Below are positions 27,824-37,561 of a stretch of DNA of 64,000 nucleotides, in pieces (within the stretch, counting starts at the first letter, position 1; every line of letters begins with the position of its first letter). The DNA comes from Bradyrhizobium jicamae. GTDB taxonomy: Bacteria; Pseudomonadota; Alphaproteobacteria; Rhizobiales; Xanthobacteraceae. Where the stretch lies: assembly GCF_018130215.1 (NCBI RefSeq), contig NZ_JAFCKQ010000001.1, positions 1-64,000 on the forward strand, read 5' to 3'. The notes beneath the pieces were generated by a model, which worked only from the letters and a program-made list of their open reading frames with translations, searched no databases and was not told where the DNA came from. The position numbers and the translations under genes are program-made.

Positions 27824-29764
27824 TCAGCCGAGCATTCTCATCAGGACAGCTTTGCCGACGGGGGTGGCGCGAACCCCGCGAAACGAGCGAACATATTCGC
27901 CGGCATAGAATGCACGCACAGCCTGGACGCGAGTGCCCACGCTGTCGTCAAAGCGCACGGCAAATCCATCGTCGGTGCGGCGCACGACGGTTGCAGTGAT
28001 GTTGCGGCCGTAGACATGGCAATTGATCGTTGCGCCCAGCGATGGCGGCGCCTCGTCGACGAAGCGAGCTCCGGTGATGGATATGTCGGCCAGGCGGGAC
28101 AGTCGCGAATCGCTTCCATCGTCGATCAGAATTGTTTCATCCCGGGTAAAGCGCTCTGCCTTCCGATGTCGTGGCTGCTCGATGCAGACGAAACAAACGA
28201 GCGCAAGGACGACGCAGTTGTAGAGGCTCCAGGCCAGCGCCAGCCCGCCGTAGGCGATATTCTCGCCCCGCGGGTGGACGAGGAATGCGTAGGCGATGGC
28301 AGCCAGCGTGATGGCCAATGCAGTGCCGTAAATCCGCAAGAGCGGCCATTCCACGAAACGTCGATTGCGATCACCACCCTTTGCGGTCACGTTGAACTTG
28401 TGTCCCTTCGGTCGCACCAAGCCTGTGATGACGGCTTTGATGATCGCCGGCGCCACAATGTATTGAGATACGTCCGTCATGATCGCGAGTGCGCGGCCCC
28501 GAGAGATCCAGGCCATCGTGAACCCATGCCAGACGTAGAACGGAAGGAAATATTCCAGCAGCTCGAACAGGTCGGCGTGCACGGCTTTGATCCCAAAAAA
28601 CAGAAACAACCAGGGTACGATGAGTCCGGGTATCTTTATGCCGTAAACAGCCGCCCAGCCCAGGAAGGCATCAAGGAGCGAAAGCCGGTCAATGACTGAA
28701 AGACGGGATCGAGTCGAAAACGGGCCGCTGCGACCCCTCAGGATTTGCATCAGGCCGAGGCACCAGCGGCCCCGTTGCGTTATGTACTCCTTGAGCCCTT
28801 CCGGCGCCAGTCCAAGTGTAAGCCGCTCGTTGAGATAGACCGTGCGGAAACCATGCTCCTTGAGACGCAGGGACAGCAGATAGTCCTCGGTTACCGAGTC
28901 CGTCGGAAAACCGCCGATGCGGATCAGCGACGAGTACCTTATGATCGACGAGGTGCCGCAGCAGAATGCGACACCCCAGGCATCCTTCGCCGGCATGAGG
29001 ATATCGAAGAAGAAGCGCTGCTCGTCGGGCCAGACTTCCGAAGCGGCAAGGTTGGTCTGGATTGGATCGGGATTGATGAAGTGTTGCGGAGTTTGCACCA
29101 CTCCGACGGAATCATCGCTCATCGCTCCCATCGTTCTCGTCAGGAATTCCGGCTTGGTTACGAAATCGGCATCCAGGATCGCGATGAACTGAGGTTGCTC
29201 TTCGAGCAATCCGACGTGCTGCAGGGCGTGGTTGATGTTTCCGGCCTTGGCGTGATGATTATCGGGACGGGTCAAGTATCTGCAGCCGAGTTCCTCGGAC
29301 AGATCCTTCAGCCATGGGCGCCGGCCATCATCCAGCACCCAGACGCGATAATTGCCGTAGGTCATGCCAGTGGCGCCGATGATCGTGCGCTCGAGAATCG
29401 GTCTTTCTTCGTTGTAGGTGCAAATGAAGACGTCGATCAGCGGGGGGCGCTCGCGCAATTTCGCCGCTGCCGCCGTCACGTCCGCGGAACGATCGATCGT
29501 TCGGCTCAGAACCAGCAGCGAGAAGGCAACGCCGATGAGGGACGTGGCTTCTACAAGCATGAAAGGGTAGCCGATCAGGAAATCGGCGGTCATTGCCGCT
29601 TCGGGGAGGCTCTGGGTAACGCGCCAGTAGAAGTATCGCGCCATCAGTATTATCGAGATGCCGGTCATCAGGGACCTGGCGAAAACACTCTCCCGTCTGA
29701 GCAAGGGCAGAATTGCTATGCAGACGCCGAGTGCGAGGAAAGCCGGCGCCAGATGCGCCATCAT
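27824..29764 (-). CDS. Cellulose-synthase-like glycosyltransferase (GT2) with C-terminal PilZ domain
   Basis: A 646-residue processive membrane glycosyltransferase. Catalytic motifs: DDG at 145-147, DAD at 198-200, TED at 292-294, QRGRW at 330-334. TM segments flank the catalytic domain, and residues from about 545 form a PilZ-like domain (DISITGARF), so c-di-GMP probably switches it on. This is the BcsA layout, but no bcsB, bcsZ or bcsC lies nearby. Its start overlaps by 4 bases the stop of a membrane-fusion-type gene, closer to the Alg44-type secretion arrangement. Polymer unknown. Confidence 0.85.
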   Translation of the reverse strand: MMAHLAPAFLALGVCIAILPLLRRESVFARSLMTGISIILMARYFYWRVTQSLPEAAMTADFLIGYPFMLVEATSLIGVAFSLLVLSRTIDRSADVTAAAAKLRERPPLIDVFICTYNEERPILERTIIGATGMTYGNYRVWVLDDGRRPWLKDLSEELGCRYLTRPDNHHAKAGNINHALQHVGLLEEQPQFIAILDADFVTKPEFLTRTMGAMSDDSVGVVQTPQHFINPDPIQTNLAASEVWPDEQRFFFDILMPAKDAWGVAFCCGTSSIIRYSSLIRIGGFPTDSVTEDYLLSLRLKEHGFRTVYLNERLTLGLAPEGLKEYITQRGRWCLGLMQILRGRSGPFSTRSRLSVIDRLSLLDAFLGWAAVYGIKIPGLIVPWLFLFFGIKAVHADLFELLEYFLPFYVWHGFTMAWISRGRALAIMTDVSQYIVAPAIIKAVITGLVRPKGHKFNVTAKGGDRNRRFVEWPLLRIYGTALAITLAAIAYAFLVHPRGENIAYGGLALAWSLYNCVVLALVCFVCIEQPRHRKAERFTRDETILIDDGSDSRLSRLADISITGARFVDEAPPSLGATINCHVYGRNITATVVRRTDDGFAVRFDDSVGTRVQAVRAFYAGEYVRSFRGVRATPVGKAVLMRMLG

Positions 29765-31131
29765 GACTTCGTTCCGGAGAAGACCACGCGACCGGTGCGT
29801 CCCACCGTGCAGCCGCTTGCTGCAACATTTACCGGGGGAAGCGTCACCGTTACACGGTACGGCTCTTTGCTGAGCACATCAGGATTGATCGCAAGATTGG
29901 CCGGAGCGCCGGAGGCGCCCGTCAGGTTGGTCACCGTCCCGTCAATGCCCGGACCGCCGTCACTTGGCTCAAATGTCGCGTGGTCACCCAATTGCAGCTG
30001 GTTGTAGACCCGTTCGGTGACGTTTGCCGTGATCAGGGCTTGCGTGCAATCGAGTACCTTCAGCAGTGGCTGGCCTGCCCGGACATCCTCGCCGGGCGAC
30101 GTCATCACCTCCCATATCTGACCCGCCGCCGGCAGCGTGATATTGGACTCCGAGCGCTCGACGAAGCGAGTTCGCTCGGTAATCATCTCGCGAGCCAACC
30201 AGTCGATTTCGGCATCGACCTGCATCAGATCCGCCTTGAGGTCTTCAGCACGCTGCCGCATTTCCTCTTCGCGCTGAACCGAGCTTGGGCGGTCATTGTA
30301 GCTATCCCCCAGATACGTGCCGCGTCTGGCCGCTGCAAGCTCCACCGTGGCCCCCTCCAACCGCATGCGCGCCGCGAGCTCGGCCTGCTGCGCGACAGAT
30401 TGCTCGCGCGTCAGCCGAGCCAGTTCCACCGTCGAAACGGCGCCCGATCTGGCGAGCGTCGAGGCCCTTTCAACGGCGGCAGTCGCCTCCTCCAGGCGGG
30501 TCGCGGCCGCTTCAATGGAAGTCCGCAGCTCAGCGGTCCGTGCTTCAAGCTGCAAGATGCGACCGTCCCTGAACTGAGCTGCCTGCCGGGCCAGGTCCTG
30601 CCGCGCCGAGTCCGCAGTGGCGAGCTTTGCAGACAGGGTTGGCCGCTGGTTTTCGAGGCGCGCCAACTGTCGCCGCAAATCGTCGAGCCGCATTCGGTCA
30701 CCGCGCGGATTGACGATCCGAGCGACCAATTCACCTTCTCTCACCGGCCCCAATTGTCGCGACAAGTCGAGGAGGGAAGATACCCGACCGTCGATTGGGG
30801 ACCTCAGCGTTACGAGCCTAGAGTTGACGATGGCCTCCACGCTCGAGGATTGCCATACCGCGCGCAGCGGCATCCAGCCGAACACGGCAACAATCGCAAG
30901 TCCCGCGATCACCCTCAAGCTGCGTCGAACGATCACGCCCGTCTGCATTGGCTTTGCGCCATCGGGACGTTGGTCGTGCTCCGGCTGCTCGTCCGAATGT
31001 GACCAGCGTTCCTTCAGCTCGTCCTGCAGGCCTCTCGCGCCCTTGTGGGAGGGGAGCGCAACTTCCGCCGAGCTTCGAGGCGTTGACGAACTCTCTTCGT
31101 TGGAGACGCGGGCGCGTGCGTGGTCTGTCAT
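29761..31131 (-). CDS. HlyD-type membrane-fusion / Alg44-like polysaccharide secretion protein
   Basis: A 456-residue protein. A polar N-terminal 65 residues precede one TM span (LRVIAGLAIVAVFGWMPL, about 72-90). A biotinyl-lipoyl-like strand pair (LRSPIDGRVSSL ... LPAAGQIWEVMTSPGEDV) flanks a long coiled coil at about residues 155-310. It is a periplasmic adaptor anchored in the inner membrane. The stop overlaps the start of the GT2 gene (ATGA), so both are expressed together and probably make and export one polysaccharide. Confidence 0.75.
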   Translation of the reverse strand: MTDHARARVSNEESSSTPRSSAEVALPSHKGARGLQDELKERWSHSDEQPEHDQRPDGAKPMQTGVIVRRSLRVIAGLAIVAVFGWMPLRAVWQSSSVEAIVNSRLVTLRSPIDGRVSSLLDLSRQLGPVREGELVARIVNPRGDRMRLDDLRRQLARLENQRPTLSAKLATADSARQDLARQAAQFRDGRILQLEARTAELRTSIEAAATRLEEATAAVERASTLARSGAVSTVELARLTREQSVAQQAELAARMRLEGATVELAAARRGTYLGDSYNDRPSSVQREEEMRQRAEDLKADLMQVDAEIDWLAREMITERTRFVERSESNITLPAAGQIWEVMTSPGEDVRAGQPLLKVLDCTQALITANVTERVYNQLQLGDHATFEPSDGGPGIDGTVTNLTGASGAPANLAINPDVLSKEPYRVTVTLPPVNVAASGCTVGRTGRVVFSGTKS

Positions 31132-31462
31132 GGTTAATCCCGTGCCGGTATGCCTTGATCAATCAATTTGCGGGCTCGGATAGGCTAATCTCGATAAGCG
31201 AGGGCTCTCGAAATCGATTTCCGGCTGAACCTTGGGACCTGATGCTAGCAGGCAATGCTTTACAACGGTTTTACCGGGCCAAGGATCGGGGTTGTAAGAT
31301 TACGGGGCTGGGGGCCGCACCGATGCCTGGGCGCAATGTCATCTTTGGTGCACCAAGTCCCACCGCACCTGAACGGTCGAGATCAACCAGTCGCGGTGAA
31401 CGCGCGTTCAGCGCCGCAGGCTGGTCAAGCCGACGATCGGCACTCGCGCTTCAGCTGCCTTG
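31132..31462. other. Intergenic region
   Basis: About 330 bases between the DUF2336 gene and the adaptor gene. No gene seen. TTGATCAATCAA at 31155-31166 resembles an FNR box but has the wrong half-site spacing. Confidence 0.35.
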
Positions 31463-32581
31463 CTACATTGCGTGGAGGTGCGGCAAGCGGTGCGATTCCG
31501 AACTGGCGGTCGTTTCCTGCATGCGCGATTGGTAGTAACCCAGGACATCCTGGAAAGACTTGCTGCTAAGAGTCGAAAACTGTCGCTTCATGCTCTCCAG
31601 ATCGTGAGCCGTGATGCGGTGATCCTTCGTTGCGAGAAACAACAGCGCCATTGTCGTCTCCCACTCGAAGTTGCAGGCCTTTGCCAGCAGGATCGTCAGC
31701 TCTTGATCCAGCAGGCTTCTCTCGACGACGTTGACCGGCAAAGAGCACAGAAGAGACAGCCCGACCATCACCTCCTCGTTCTTATGAGCCCGCGCATATT
31801 CGAGAATGCTGCTTTCGTTCAACTCGCCACGATGCTTCCGGGCCGTAACGACCTTCTTGGCGTGGAAGTAGCGTTCATTTGCAGGCCCGAATTTGGACTG
31901 AAGCGAGCCTGTTACCTCGGTCACCGACGTCTGTATCTGGCCGAGCAAGTCGGGACGTTCCTGTTCGAGCTTCGCTTTGACCTCGGCAGATGCCTTCGCG
32001 ATGAGCTGCTGGAAAATGTGTCTCGGGATGTCTTTTCGCGCGCCGAGATGCTCGGCTAGAATGGAATCGTTCGCGGACCGCCTGACCATGTGCAGGAATC
32101 CGAAGTCAGAGAAGCACGCGCCGCTGTTTGCCGCAACCGATGTAACGACTTCGCGATGGCCATGCGTCACAAGCTCATCGGTTATCTCCGAGGGGATGGA
32201 ATCGCGCTTCGAAATCGCCAGGAGGTGCGGCTGGCTCTTCGTTCTGATGCTGCTGATCAGTGTCTTCGTATCGAGCCGCTTGGAATATTGGAGGATTGGC
32301 CCAGCCACCTCGATCGAGTCGTCGAGGGCGAGCTTTTTCACGACGTTGATGGGTGCCTGAGCCGATGGCAGCAGGCGCTTGGCAAGCTGCTCGCGCGCAC
32401 GGACTTCGATTGCGTCGGCCAACCGGCCGATCACCTCGCCGAAAATCCAGATCTCATCCTCGGTGTAGCGGCCGGCCAATAACATGTCCGTCGCATACAG
32501 CAGCGCTTTCTCGCGGCTTTCGGCCGATCCTTGCGTGAGAGCGTCACTCAATTCCTTCAAAAATAGCATTGGCTCGGTCAT
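31463..32581 (-). CDS. DUF2336 domain-containing protein
   Basis: A 372-residue, largely alpha-helical protein with short repeated helical pairs (ADAIEVRAREQLAKRLL, APINVVKKLALDD), typical of the HEAT-like DUF2336 family common in alphaproteobacteria. No enzyme motif. The family has no settled role that I can state. It lies upstream of and co-oriented with the polysaccharide adaptor and synthase, with a 330-base gap, so it may or may not share their promoter. Confidence 0.65.
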   Translation of the reverse strand: MTEPMLFLKELSDALTQGSAESREKALLYATDMLLAGRYTEDEIWIFGEVIGRLADAIEVRAREQLAKRLLPSAQAPINVVKKLALDDSIEVAGPILQYSKRLDTKTLISSIRTKSQPHLLAISKRDSIPSEITDELVTHGHREVVTSVAANSGACFSDFGFLHMVRRSANDSILAEHLGARKDIPRHIFQQLIAKASAEVKAKLEQERPDLLGQIQTSVTEVTGSLQSKFGPANERYFHAKKVVTARKHRGELNESSILEYARAHKNEEVMVGLSLLCSLPVNVVERSLLDQELTILLAKACNFEWETTMALLFLATKDHRITAHDLESMKRQFSTLSSKSFQDVLGYYQSRMQETTASSESHRLPHLHAM

Positions 32582-33310
32582 CGAATAGCTCCGGTCGACC
32601 GGGTTAAATGAGCACGTGCACTCCAGGCAATCTGGTCACTGTCGGCACCAGCCAGGTACCAAGCGGCAGCTTCCGGTCCGGCGAAGTGGTCACTGCGGAC
32701 CTTTCGCATCGATCCCGTGGTCGTCTCAACCAAATGCCCCCGTCACGGCTGAGAACATGACGGGGGCTGGATTCCAATTCGCAAACTAAATGCCGGACGA
32801 TTAGCCCAAGCCTATCGAGCGTAAAGTCGATGTCCTAATTTAATGTTGCAGTTTTGTGAATTGGGACCGGTCGAAGCAGGCGAGGGCCGGCTATCCCGAG
32901 GCGGTCGCAAGCCGGGCGCGCAAGCAGCGTTTCTGGCGGTTGGCAGAAGATCGCCGGGCCGTAAATGCAGTGCCGGTGTTGGGGATATTTCGGCATATTG
33001 CGGGAGATGCGACTTGCTATCCAGGCAATTTGCGGTTGGGCCTGAAGGGACCCGGGAAGGTCGCAAAATCCTGACCCAAATAGGTCAGCTGAAAGGAGCA
33101 AAGCTTCAGGATGCTGCGCACCGTATGACTACGGTAACCCAGCGAAGGGTGCTGGCTTGCGACGATCATGCGCAGCTAATCTGGATTGTCTTAAACTACC
33201 GCCCTGCCAGCTACGCAAGCATCGTGGCCATGCTGCTGCCCGTCCCGGCCGGAGCGGCACTCGGACAACCAGGAGGCGGGAATAGAACCGATCGCGGTCT
33301 TTGGTTGGTT
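32582..33310. other. Long intergenic region
   Basis: About 730 bases with no convincing gene on either strand. The open frames here are short or run antisense into the J-domain gene. It contains one strong hairpin, listed separately. Confidence 0.35.
32736..32767 (-). terminator. Strong hairpin, possible terminator
   Basis: GCCCCCGTCA (32736-32745) and TGACGGGGGC (32758-32767) form a perfect 10-base stem with a 12-base loop. Read on the minus strand it is followed by ATTT only, so termination is weakly supported. It could end a transcript coming from the J-domain gene. Confidence 0.4.
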
Positions 33311-33886
33311 TCATCCGGCTCGGGTTCGATTTGCGAATTCCGTCTGATCGGTCAGCAAGCTGTTGCCGACGTAATGACCATGGTGCTGGAACGTGGCTTG
33401 ATCCACTCCCTCGACCGTGATCGCGAACAGGCCATTCTCCGTTTTCCGTATCCAGCCCTTTTCCTTCAGGTACCAGAGATGGAATTCGAGATGCTCGATC
33501 GGACAGCCGAGCAAATGCTCAAGCTCAACATCACCGACGCCTGGCTCCCGGACGCTCTGTTTGCATCTTAACCAAAGGGTGGACAGGAGTTTATTCTGAA
33601 GTTCAACACCGTCATCGATCCGAATGCCATCCCGAAGTTCATCGACGAACTTGGCCCGTGCTATCGTGCGGTTCCCGTGCTGAAGATCATATTGCGCGCG
33701 ACGGGCTGGATCGGCGAGCGTCTGGTGAGCTTCCATGATGATGTCGAAGCGCTGACGATCGCCAGTCTCCTGGTTGTCCGGATGGTAGCGCTGGACGAAG
33801 AAGCGAAATATTCGCTCGATCGTGTCCCGATTGGCATTTGGGCTGATTTCCAGCACTTCATAATAGTCAACGAATTCAGCAAGCAT
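33311..33886 (-). CDS. J-domain (DnaJ-like) protein with C-terminal unknown domain
   Basis: A 191-residue protein. Residues 7-70 form a J domain (DYYEVLEISPNANRD, then the HPD motif in QRYHPDNQE), which would stimulate an Hsp70 partner. The next 120 residues lack the zinc-finger and substrate domains of DnaJ and look like a small winged-helix-type fold (LEHLLGCPIEHLEFHLWYLKEKGWI). GAGGAG precedes the ATG. It may be a dedicated co-chaperone; partner unknown. Confidence 0.75.
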   Translation of the reverse strand: MLAEFVDYYEVLEISPNANRDTIERIFRFFVQRYHPDNQETGDRQRFDIIMEAHQTLADPARRAQYDLQHGNRTIARAKFVDELRDGIRIDDGVELQNKLLSTLWLRCKQSVREPGVGDVELEHLLGCPIEHLEFHLWYLKEKGWIRKTENGLFAITVEGVDQATFQHHGHYVGNSLLTDQTEFANRTRAG

Positions 33887-34202
33887 TAACAGATCTCCTC
33901 CTGGCTGACCGCCTGGGGTCGCGTTCCGGTCGCACCGCCGACGGTTATCCTGCCTGTCTCAAGAAGATACGCCGCCGAGCTCGAAATACGGTGTCCCGGC
34001 GGCGCCCTGTTCCAAACTGGGATCAGCAATCCCCAGTGCCAGATGTGGAGCAATCGCTGTGCCATGAGGATGACCCGTGGCTCTCCGCGGCGAGCGATGG
34101 AGGCGAGCTGTTCAGACGACGGTCGTGCGTGCATTACACTGGTCTGCCCGCAAAGGGTCAGGCGGATGCGCACATCGCCACACGGTGGCGGCGCATTCTT
34201 GG
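33887..34202. other. Intergenic region
   Basis: About 315 bases between the SulP and J-domain genes, both on the minus strand. No gene or clear signal seen. Confidence 0.3.
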
Positions 34203-35954
34203 TTAAGGGCCGGATTTGATGTTCTGGCTCGCGACCGGCTCGGAGGCCTGCACGGGTTGGTCCTCCCAGTCCTCCCAATCGACATTGTTGATGTCGAGAT
34301 AGCGGGAGACGGCCACGCCGATTGTCGGAAAGAAGTAATGCTCTCCAAGTTGCGCGAACAGCCCAAATCTTTTCAATTTGTCCTTCACGGGGTCCTTGAG
34401 TTCGGCGAAGCAGAGCTCGATACCCTGCGCGTGCAGCGTCTGATCCAGTTCGGCAACCACGTCGCAGGCGGTTACGTCCACGCTCGTGACGGGCTCTGCG
34501 GTGACAACCAGCCAGCGCACCGGTGTTGGTGATGTCGCTACGGCTTCCTGGATACGTTCTCTGAAGAACTCCGCGTTGGCAAAAAACAACGGCGCATCCC
34601 ACCGAAACAGGACAAGCCCGGGAATCCGTCGTGCATCCGGATATCGTGTGATGTCATGGTAACCCTTGACGCCGTAGGCGCGCCCCAACACGGCGGAATG
34701 AGGGCGCCAGCCGTCCCACAAGAACTCGATGATCGCGAGGACGATCGCGAGACCTATGCCCTGGATCACTCCGAGCACGGCGACGCCGACAAAGCAGACG
34801 ATCGCCAGCCAGAACTCCCAGCGTTGGATGCGATAGATCCGCTTGAGGTCGGTGACCTCAAAAAGACCAAGCGCCGCTGCAATGACCACTGCGGCCAATG
34901 CAGCGGTCGGCAAATGCTGAAGGAGACTTGGCGCGACCAACAGGAGCGAGGCGATGGCAAGCGCGCCTACGACGCTGGTGAGTTGGGTGCGGGCGCCGGC
35001 GGCTTCGGCGACAGGCGTGCGCGAACTGCTGCTGCTGATCGGGAATCCCTGGAAAAATCCCGTTGCCAGATTGGCGGCACCAAGCCCGACCATTTCCTGG
35101 TTGGAATCGGCCCGATCCCCCAATCGGGCGGCGTAGGCACGTGAAAGTACGCTCGTATCGGCAAACGAAACCATCGCTATCGCGCAGCCGCCGAGCACAA
35201 CCGGGACGATGTCGCTGGCGGTGACCCATGGGATGACGAAGGCCGGCAGCCCCTGAGGAAGGGGCCCCAGTACCTTGACGCCATGCAGCGTTCCGAGGTC
35301 GAACACGCCGACGATGATTGTCGCCCCTACGACCGCGATCAGGATGCCCGGCAGCTTGCTGTTCTTGAGAAGCAGGATCACCATCAACGTGGCGAACCCG
35401 ATCGCGAACGCTACCCAGTTGATCTTTCCCGCAACGATCGCGCTGGCGATGGCCCACAGGCTCCGCAACGGCCCTTCGCCCTCAATGGAAAAGCCAAGCA
35501 GCTTCGGCAGCTGGCTGATCAATACTGTTAGCGCAATGCCGTTCATATACCCGTAGCGGATTGGCTTGGAGAGAAGCTCGGTGACGAAGCCAAGACGAGC
35601 GATGCCTGCCAGGATGCAAACCGTCCCGGAGACGATCGCCATCATGCCGGCAAGTGTTACGGCGCGCACCGGATCGCCGTGAGCCAGGGGAGCAATGACG
35701 CCCAGGAGTATTCCTGCCAGCGCCGAGTCCGGTCCCAGCACGAGAATGCGACTGGGGCCGAACAACGCGTAGGCCAGCAGCGGCACGATCGTTGCGTAAA
35801 GGCCAAAGATGCCAGGCAGGCCCGATGCGGCTGCATAGGCAATACCGACCGGGACCAGCATTGTCGCCAGAACGAGACCGGCAAAGATATCGTGCGGAAG
35901 CCAGGCTGCCTCGTACCGACGGAGTGTCTCGAGTCCAGGCAGCCAGTGCTTCAC
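34203..35954 (-). CDS. SulP-family anion transporter with STAS domain
   Basis: A 583-residue inner-membrane protein. The first about 430 residues hold the SulP transport core (ASGLPGIFGLYATIVPLLAYALFG; SSSSRTPVAEAAGARTQL). The last 130 residues form a STAS domain (GLVLFRWDAPLFFANAEFF ... VTSVDVTACD). The start is GTG at 35954 with a weak GGGAG. Members move sulfate, bicarbonate or dicarboxylates; which one is unclear. A perfect FixK/FNR-type box 110 bases upstream suggests induction at low oxygen. Confidence 0.85.
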   Translation of the reverse strand: MKHWLPGLETLRRYEAAWLPHDIFAGLVLATMLVPVGIAYAAASGLPGIFGLYATIVPLLAYALFGPSRILVLGPDSALAGILLGVIAPLAHGDPVRAVTLAGMMAIVSGTVCILAGIARLGFVTELLSKPIRYGYMNGIALTVLISQLPKLLGFSIEGEGPLRSLWAIASAIVAGKINWVAFAIGFATLMVILLLKNSKLPGILIAVVGATIIVGVFDLGTLHGVKVLGPLPQGLPAFVIPWVTASDIVPVVLGGCAIAMVSFADTSVLSRAYAARLGDRADSNQEMVGLGAANLATGFFQGFPISSSSSRTPVAEAAGARTQLTSVVGALAIASLLLVAPSLLQHLPTAALAAVVIAAALGLFEVTDLKRIYRIQRWEFWLAIVCFVGVAVLGVIQGIGLAIVLAIIEFLWDGWRPHSAVLGRAYGVKGYHDITRYPDARRIPGLVLFRWDAPLFFANAEFFRERIQEAVATSPTPVRWLVVTAEPVTSVDVTACDVVAELDQTLHAQGIELCFAELKDPVKDKLKRFGLFAQLGEHYFFPTIGVAVSRYLDINNVDWEDWEDQPVQASEPVASQNIKSGP

Positions 35955-36063
35955 GAGTGGTCACTCCCGCAGGCAGCGTTGCATCAGCCGTGCGAATCTG
36001 CTGCGCCGCAACAGGAATTCGTCGATCGGAGGTCATCGAGCGCAGCAATCGCTCGGTACGCCC

Positions 36064-36077
36064 TTGATCAAGATCAA
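36064..36077. promoter_or_regulatory. FixK/FNR-type box
   Basis: TTGATCAAGATCAA is a perfect match to TTGAT-N4-ATCAA, the binding site of FixK/FNR-family regulators in rhizobia. It lies in the divergent region (35955-36261) between the SulP gene (centre about 116 bases before its start) and the methyltransferase gene (about 190 bases before its start). Low-oxygen control of one or both is inferred. Confidence 0.6.
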
Positions 36078-36261
36078 TACTTGCGAGGGCGGCCTTCCTG
36101 AAAGTCGGTCCGATGTCCGCTTCGGGGTCGACCGCTACGGTTTGGCCCGGTCTCGGTAAGGTCCGCTCTTCGCCTCACGGCACCCTGTGCGCCCGCCGAC
36201 GGCCGGTTGTCGACATGCCGCACGCGGATTAGCATTTTCCGTTTTGATTGTGGGGCCTCGG

Positions 36262-37059
36262 ATGAGCGACCGTGTTTATGCCATTCACACAGACGAGGAA
36301 TGCGAGCGGTTGGAAGCGCAGGCATTGCTTGCGGGGGCGTCCGATCATGTAAGACACGTTCCGGCGCTGCCGGGCATGCGGATACTGGACGCGGGGTGTG
36401 GTTCGGGAAGCATGGCACGCGCGATCGCGAAGGTGGCCCCGGAATCGGTCGTCATCGGCGTCGACCTTCGAGGCAAATACGTCGACTATGCAAGCCGGCG
36501 GGCCGAAGCCGAGGGGTTGCGAAACGTGACCTTTGAAACGGGTGACGTTCGCGAGTTGCCCTTTGCGGACGGCGTATTCGACATCGTCTGGACAAAGTAC
36601 CTTCTGCAATGGGTCGCCGATCCAATGAGCGCCGTCCGCGACTTCGCGCGGGTGCTGAAGCCAGGCGGCCTTCTGGTCTCGGCCAATTTCGACGGCTTCG
36701 CTGTCACCAACGAGCCGCCCGATCCAGCAATCCAGCCGATTGCCGAGTTTGTATTCAACGGGTTGGTTGATCCGTATATCGGTCGAAAGATGGCCGGGAT
36801 GTGCCGTGAGTGCGGTCTGATTGATATTGATGTGAAGATGGAAACCGACCGCGCTTTCACCGTAATCGGCAGCATAGACCAGGAGCGTCGGCGCAATTGG
36901 GAGATTCAATGGTCAGGGGCCAAACACCGCACGGCCGAACTTCTCGGCTCGCAAGCCCTGGCGGACGCCTTCATCGAAAAGTTTATGGCTTATCAGGACC
37001 GGCCTGATACCGCGACTTACTGTACACTCTATATCGCCAGCGCGCGGAAGCCATGCTGA
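36262..37059 (+). CDS. Class I SAM-dependent methyltransferase
   Basis: A 265-residue enzyme with a Rossmann-type SAM site: motif I ILDAGCGSGSM, acidic end of strand 2 in IGVDLRGKY, motif ETGDVRELPFADGVFDIV, and VLKPGGLL. It is of the UbiE/Methyltransf_11 kind. The frame is open from 36187; ATG at 36262 gives MSDRVYAIHTDEE and a normal length. Acceptor unknown. It is divergent from SulP across the FixK-type box. Confidence 0.75.
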   Translation: MSDRVYAIHTDEECERLEAQALLAGASDHVRHVPALPGMRILDAGCGSGSMARAIAKVAPESVVIGVDLRGKYVDYASRRAEAEGLRNVTFETGDVRELPFADGVFDIVWTKYLLQWVADPMSAVRDFARVLKPGGLLVSANFDGFAVTNEPPDPAIQPIAEFVFNGLVDPYIGRKMAGMCRECGLIDIDVKMETDRAFTVIGSIDQERRRNWEIQWSGAKHRTAELLGSQALADAFIEKFMAYQDRPDTATYCTLYIASARKPC

Positions 37060-37237
37060 CAACACCGGCGATTGTCACCAATTCCAGTGCAGTTGTTGCT
37101 CTGGGGGCACCCGAACTCGCGTCGTCGTTCTCGTGGCCACCAGACCGACGGCGGGGTCGTCGCCGAAATCCCGCTAGGGCTGGCTCGAAAGATCCTTGAG
37201 CAGGGACCCGTTTGCCTGATGTTTCGGTTCCCTCGGC

Positions 37238-37531
37238 TTACGACTCGCCGCCTCGCGATTTCGAGTACTTCCGACCGACCAAGATTTGCGCGCCCTCTGA
37301 TCCGATCCAATCGTCGTGCAACTCCCCCTCAGCGACGGCAAACACCTGCCCTGGTCCATATGTGACGGGTTCGCTTTCCTGCGCGACTATGAAAGCACCG
37401 GAAAGAACCAGGCCACGAATCGCGAACAAGTGTCTGTGCCGGCCTTTTCCTGGCCGCGGGTCGAGGCTTAGCTTTTCGATTTCGTTGTAACCGTCGGCCT
37501 TGAGTCCTGCTTCGAATTCGCTCTCGGTCAC
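37238..37531 (-). CDS. Small cupin-fold protein
   Basis: A 97-residue protein that looks like a single cupin barrel (GLVLSGAFIVAQ ... VTYGPGQVFAVAEGELHDDWIG). The start is GTG at 37531, chosen because GGGAGG lies at the right distance. Metal-ligand positions are only partly visible (His in RHRHLF and GELHDD). It is co-oriented with the secreted-protein gene upstream, 30 bases away. Function unknown. Confidence 0.6.
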   Translation of the reverse strand: MTESEFEAGLKADGYNEIEKLSLDPRPGKGRHRHLFAIRGLVLSGAFIVAQESEPVTYGPGQVFAVAEGELHDDWIGSEGAQILVGRKYSKSRGGES

Positions 37532-37561
37532 GGGAGCCTCCCTTTCGGTTCTCTTACTTTG

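Noticed and set aside
31155..31166. TTGATCAATCAA as an FNR/FixK box
   Set aside because: Half-sites are separated by 2 bases instead of 4.
32843..33571. A 242-residue plus-strand frame
   Set aside because: Its second half is antisense to the J-domain gene and the first half has no protein character.
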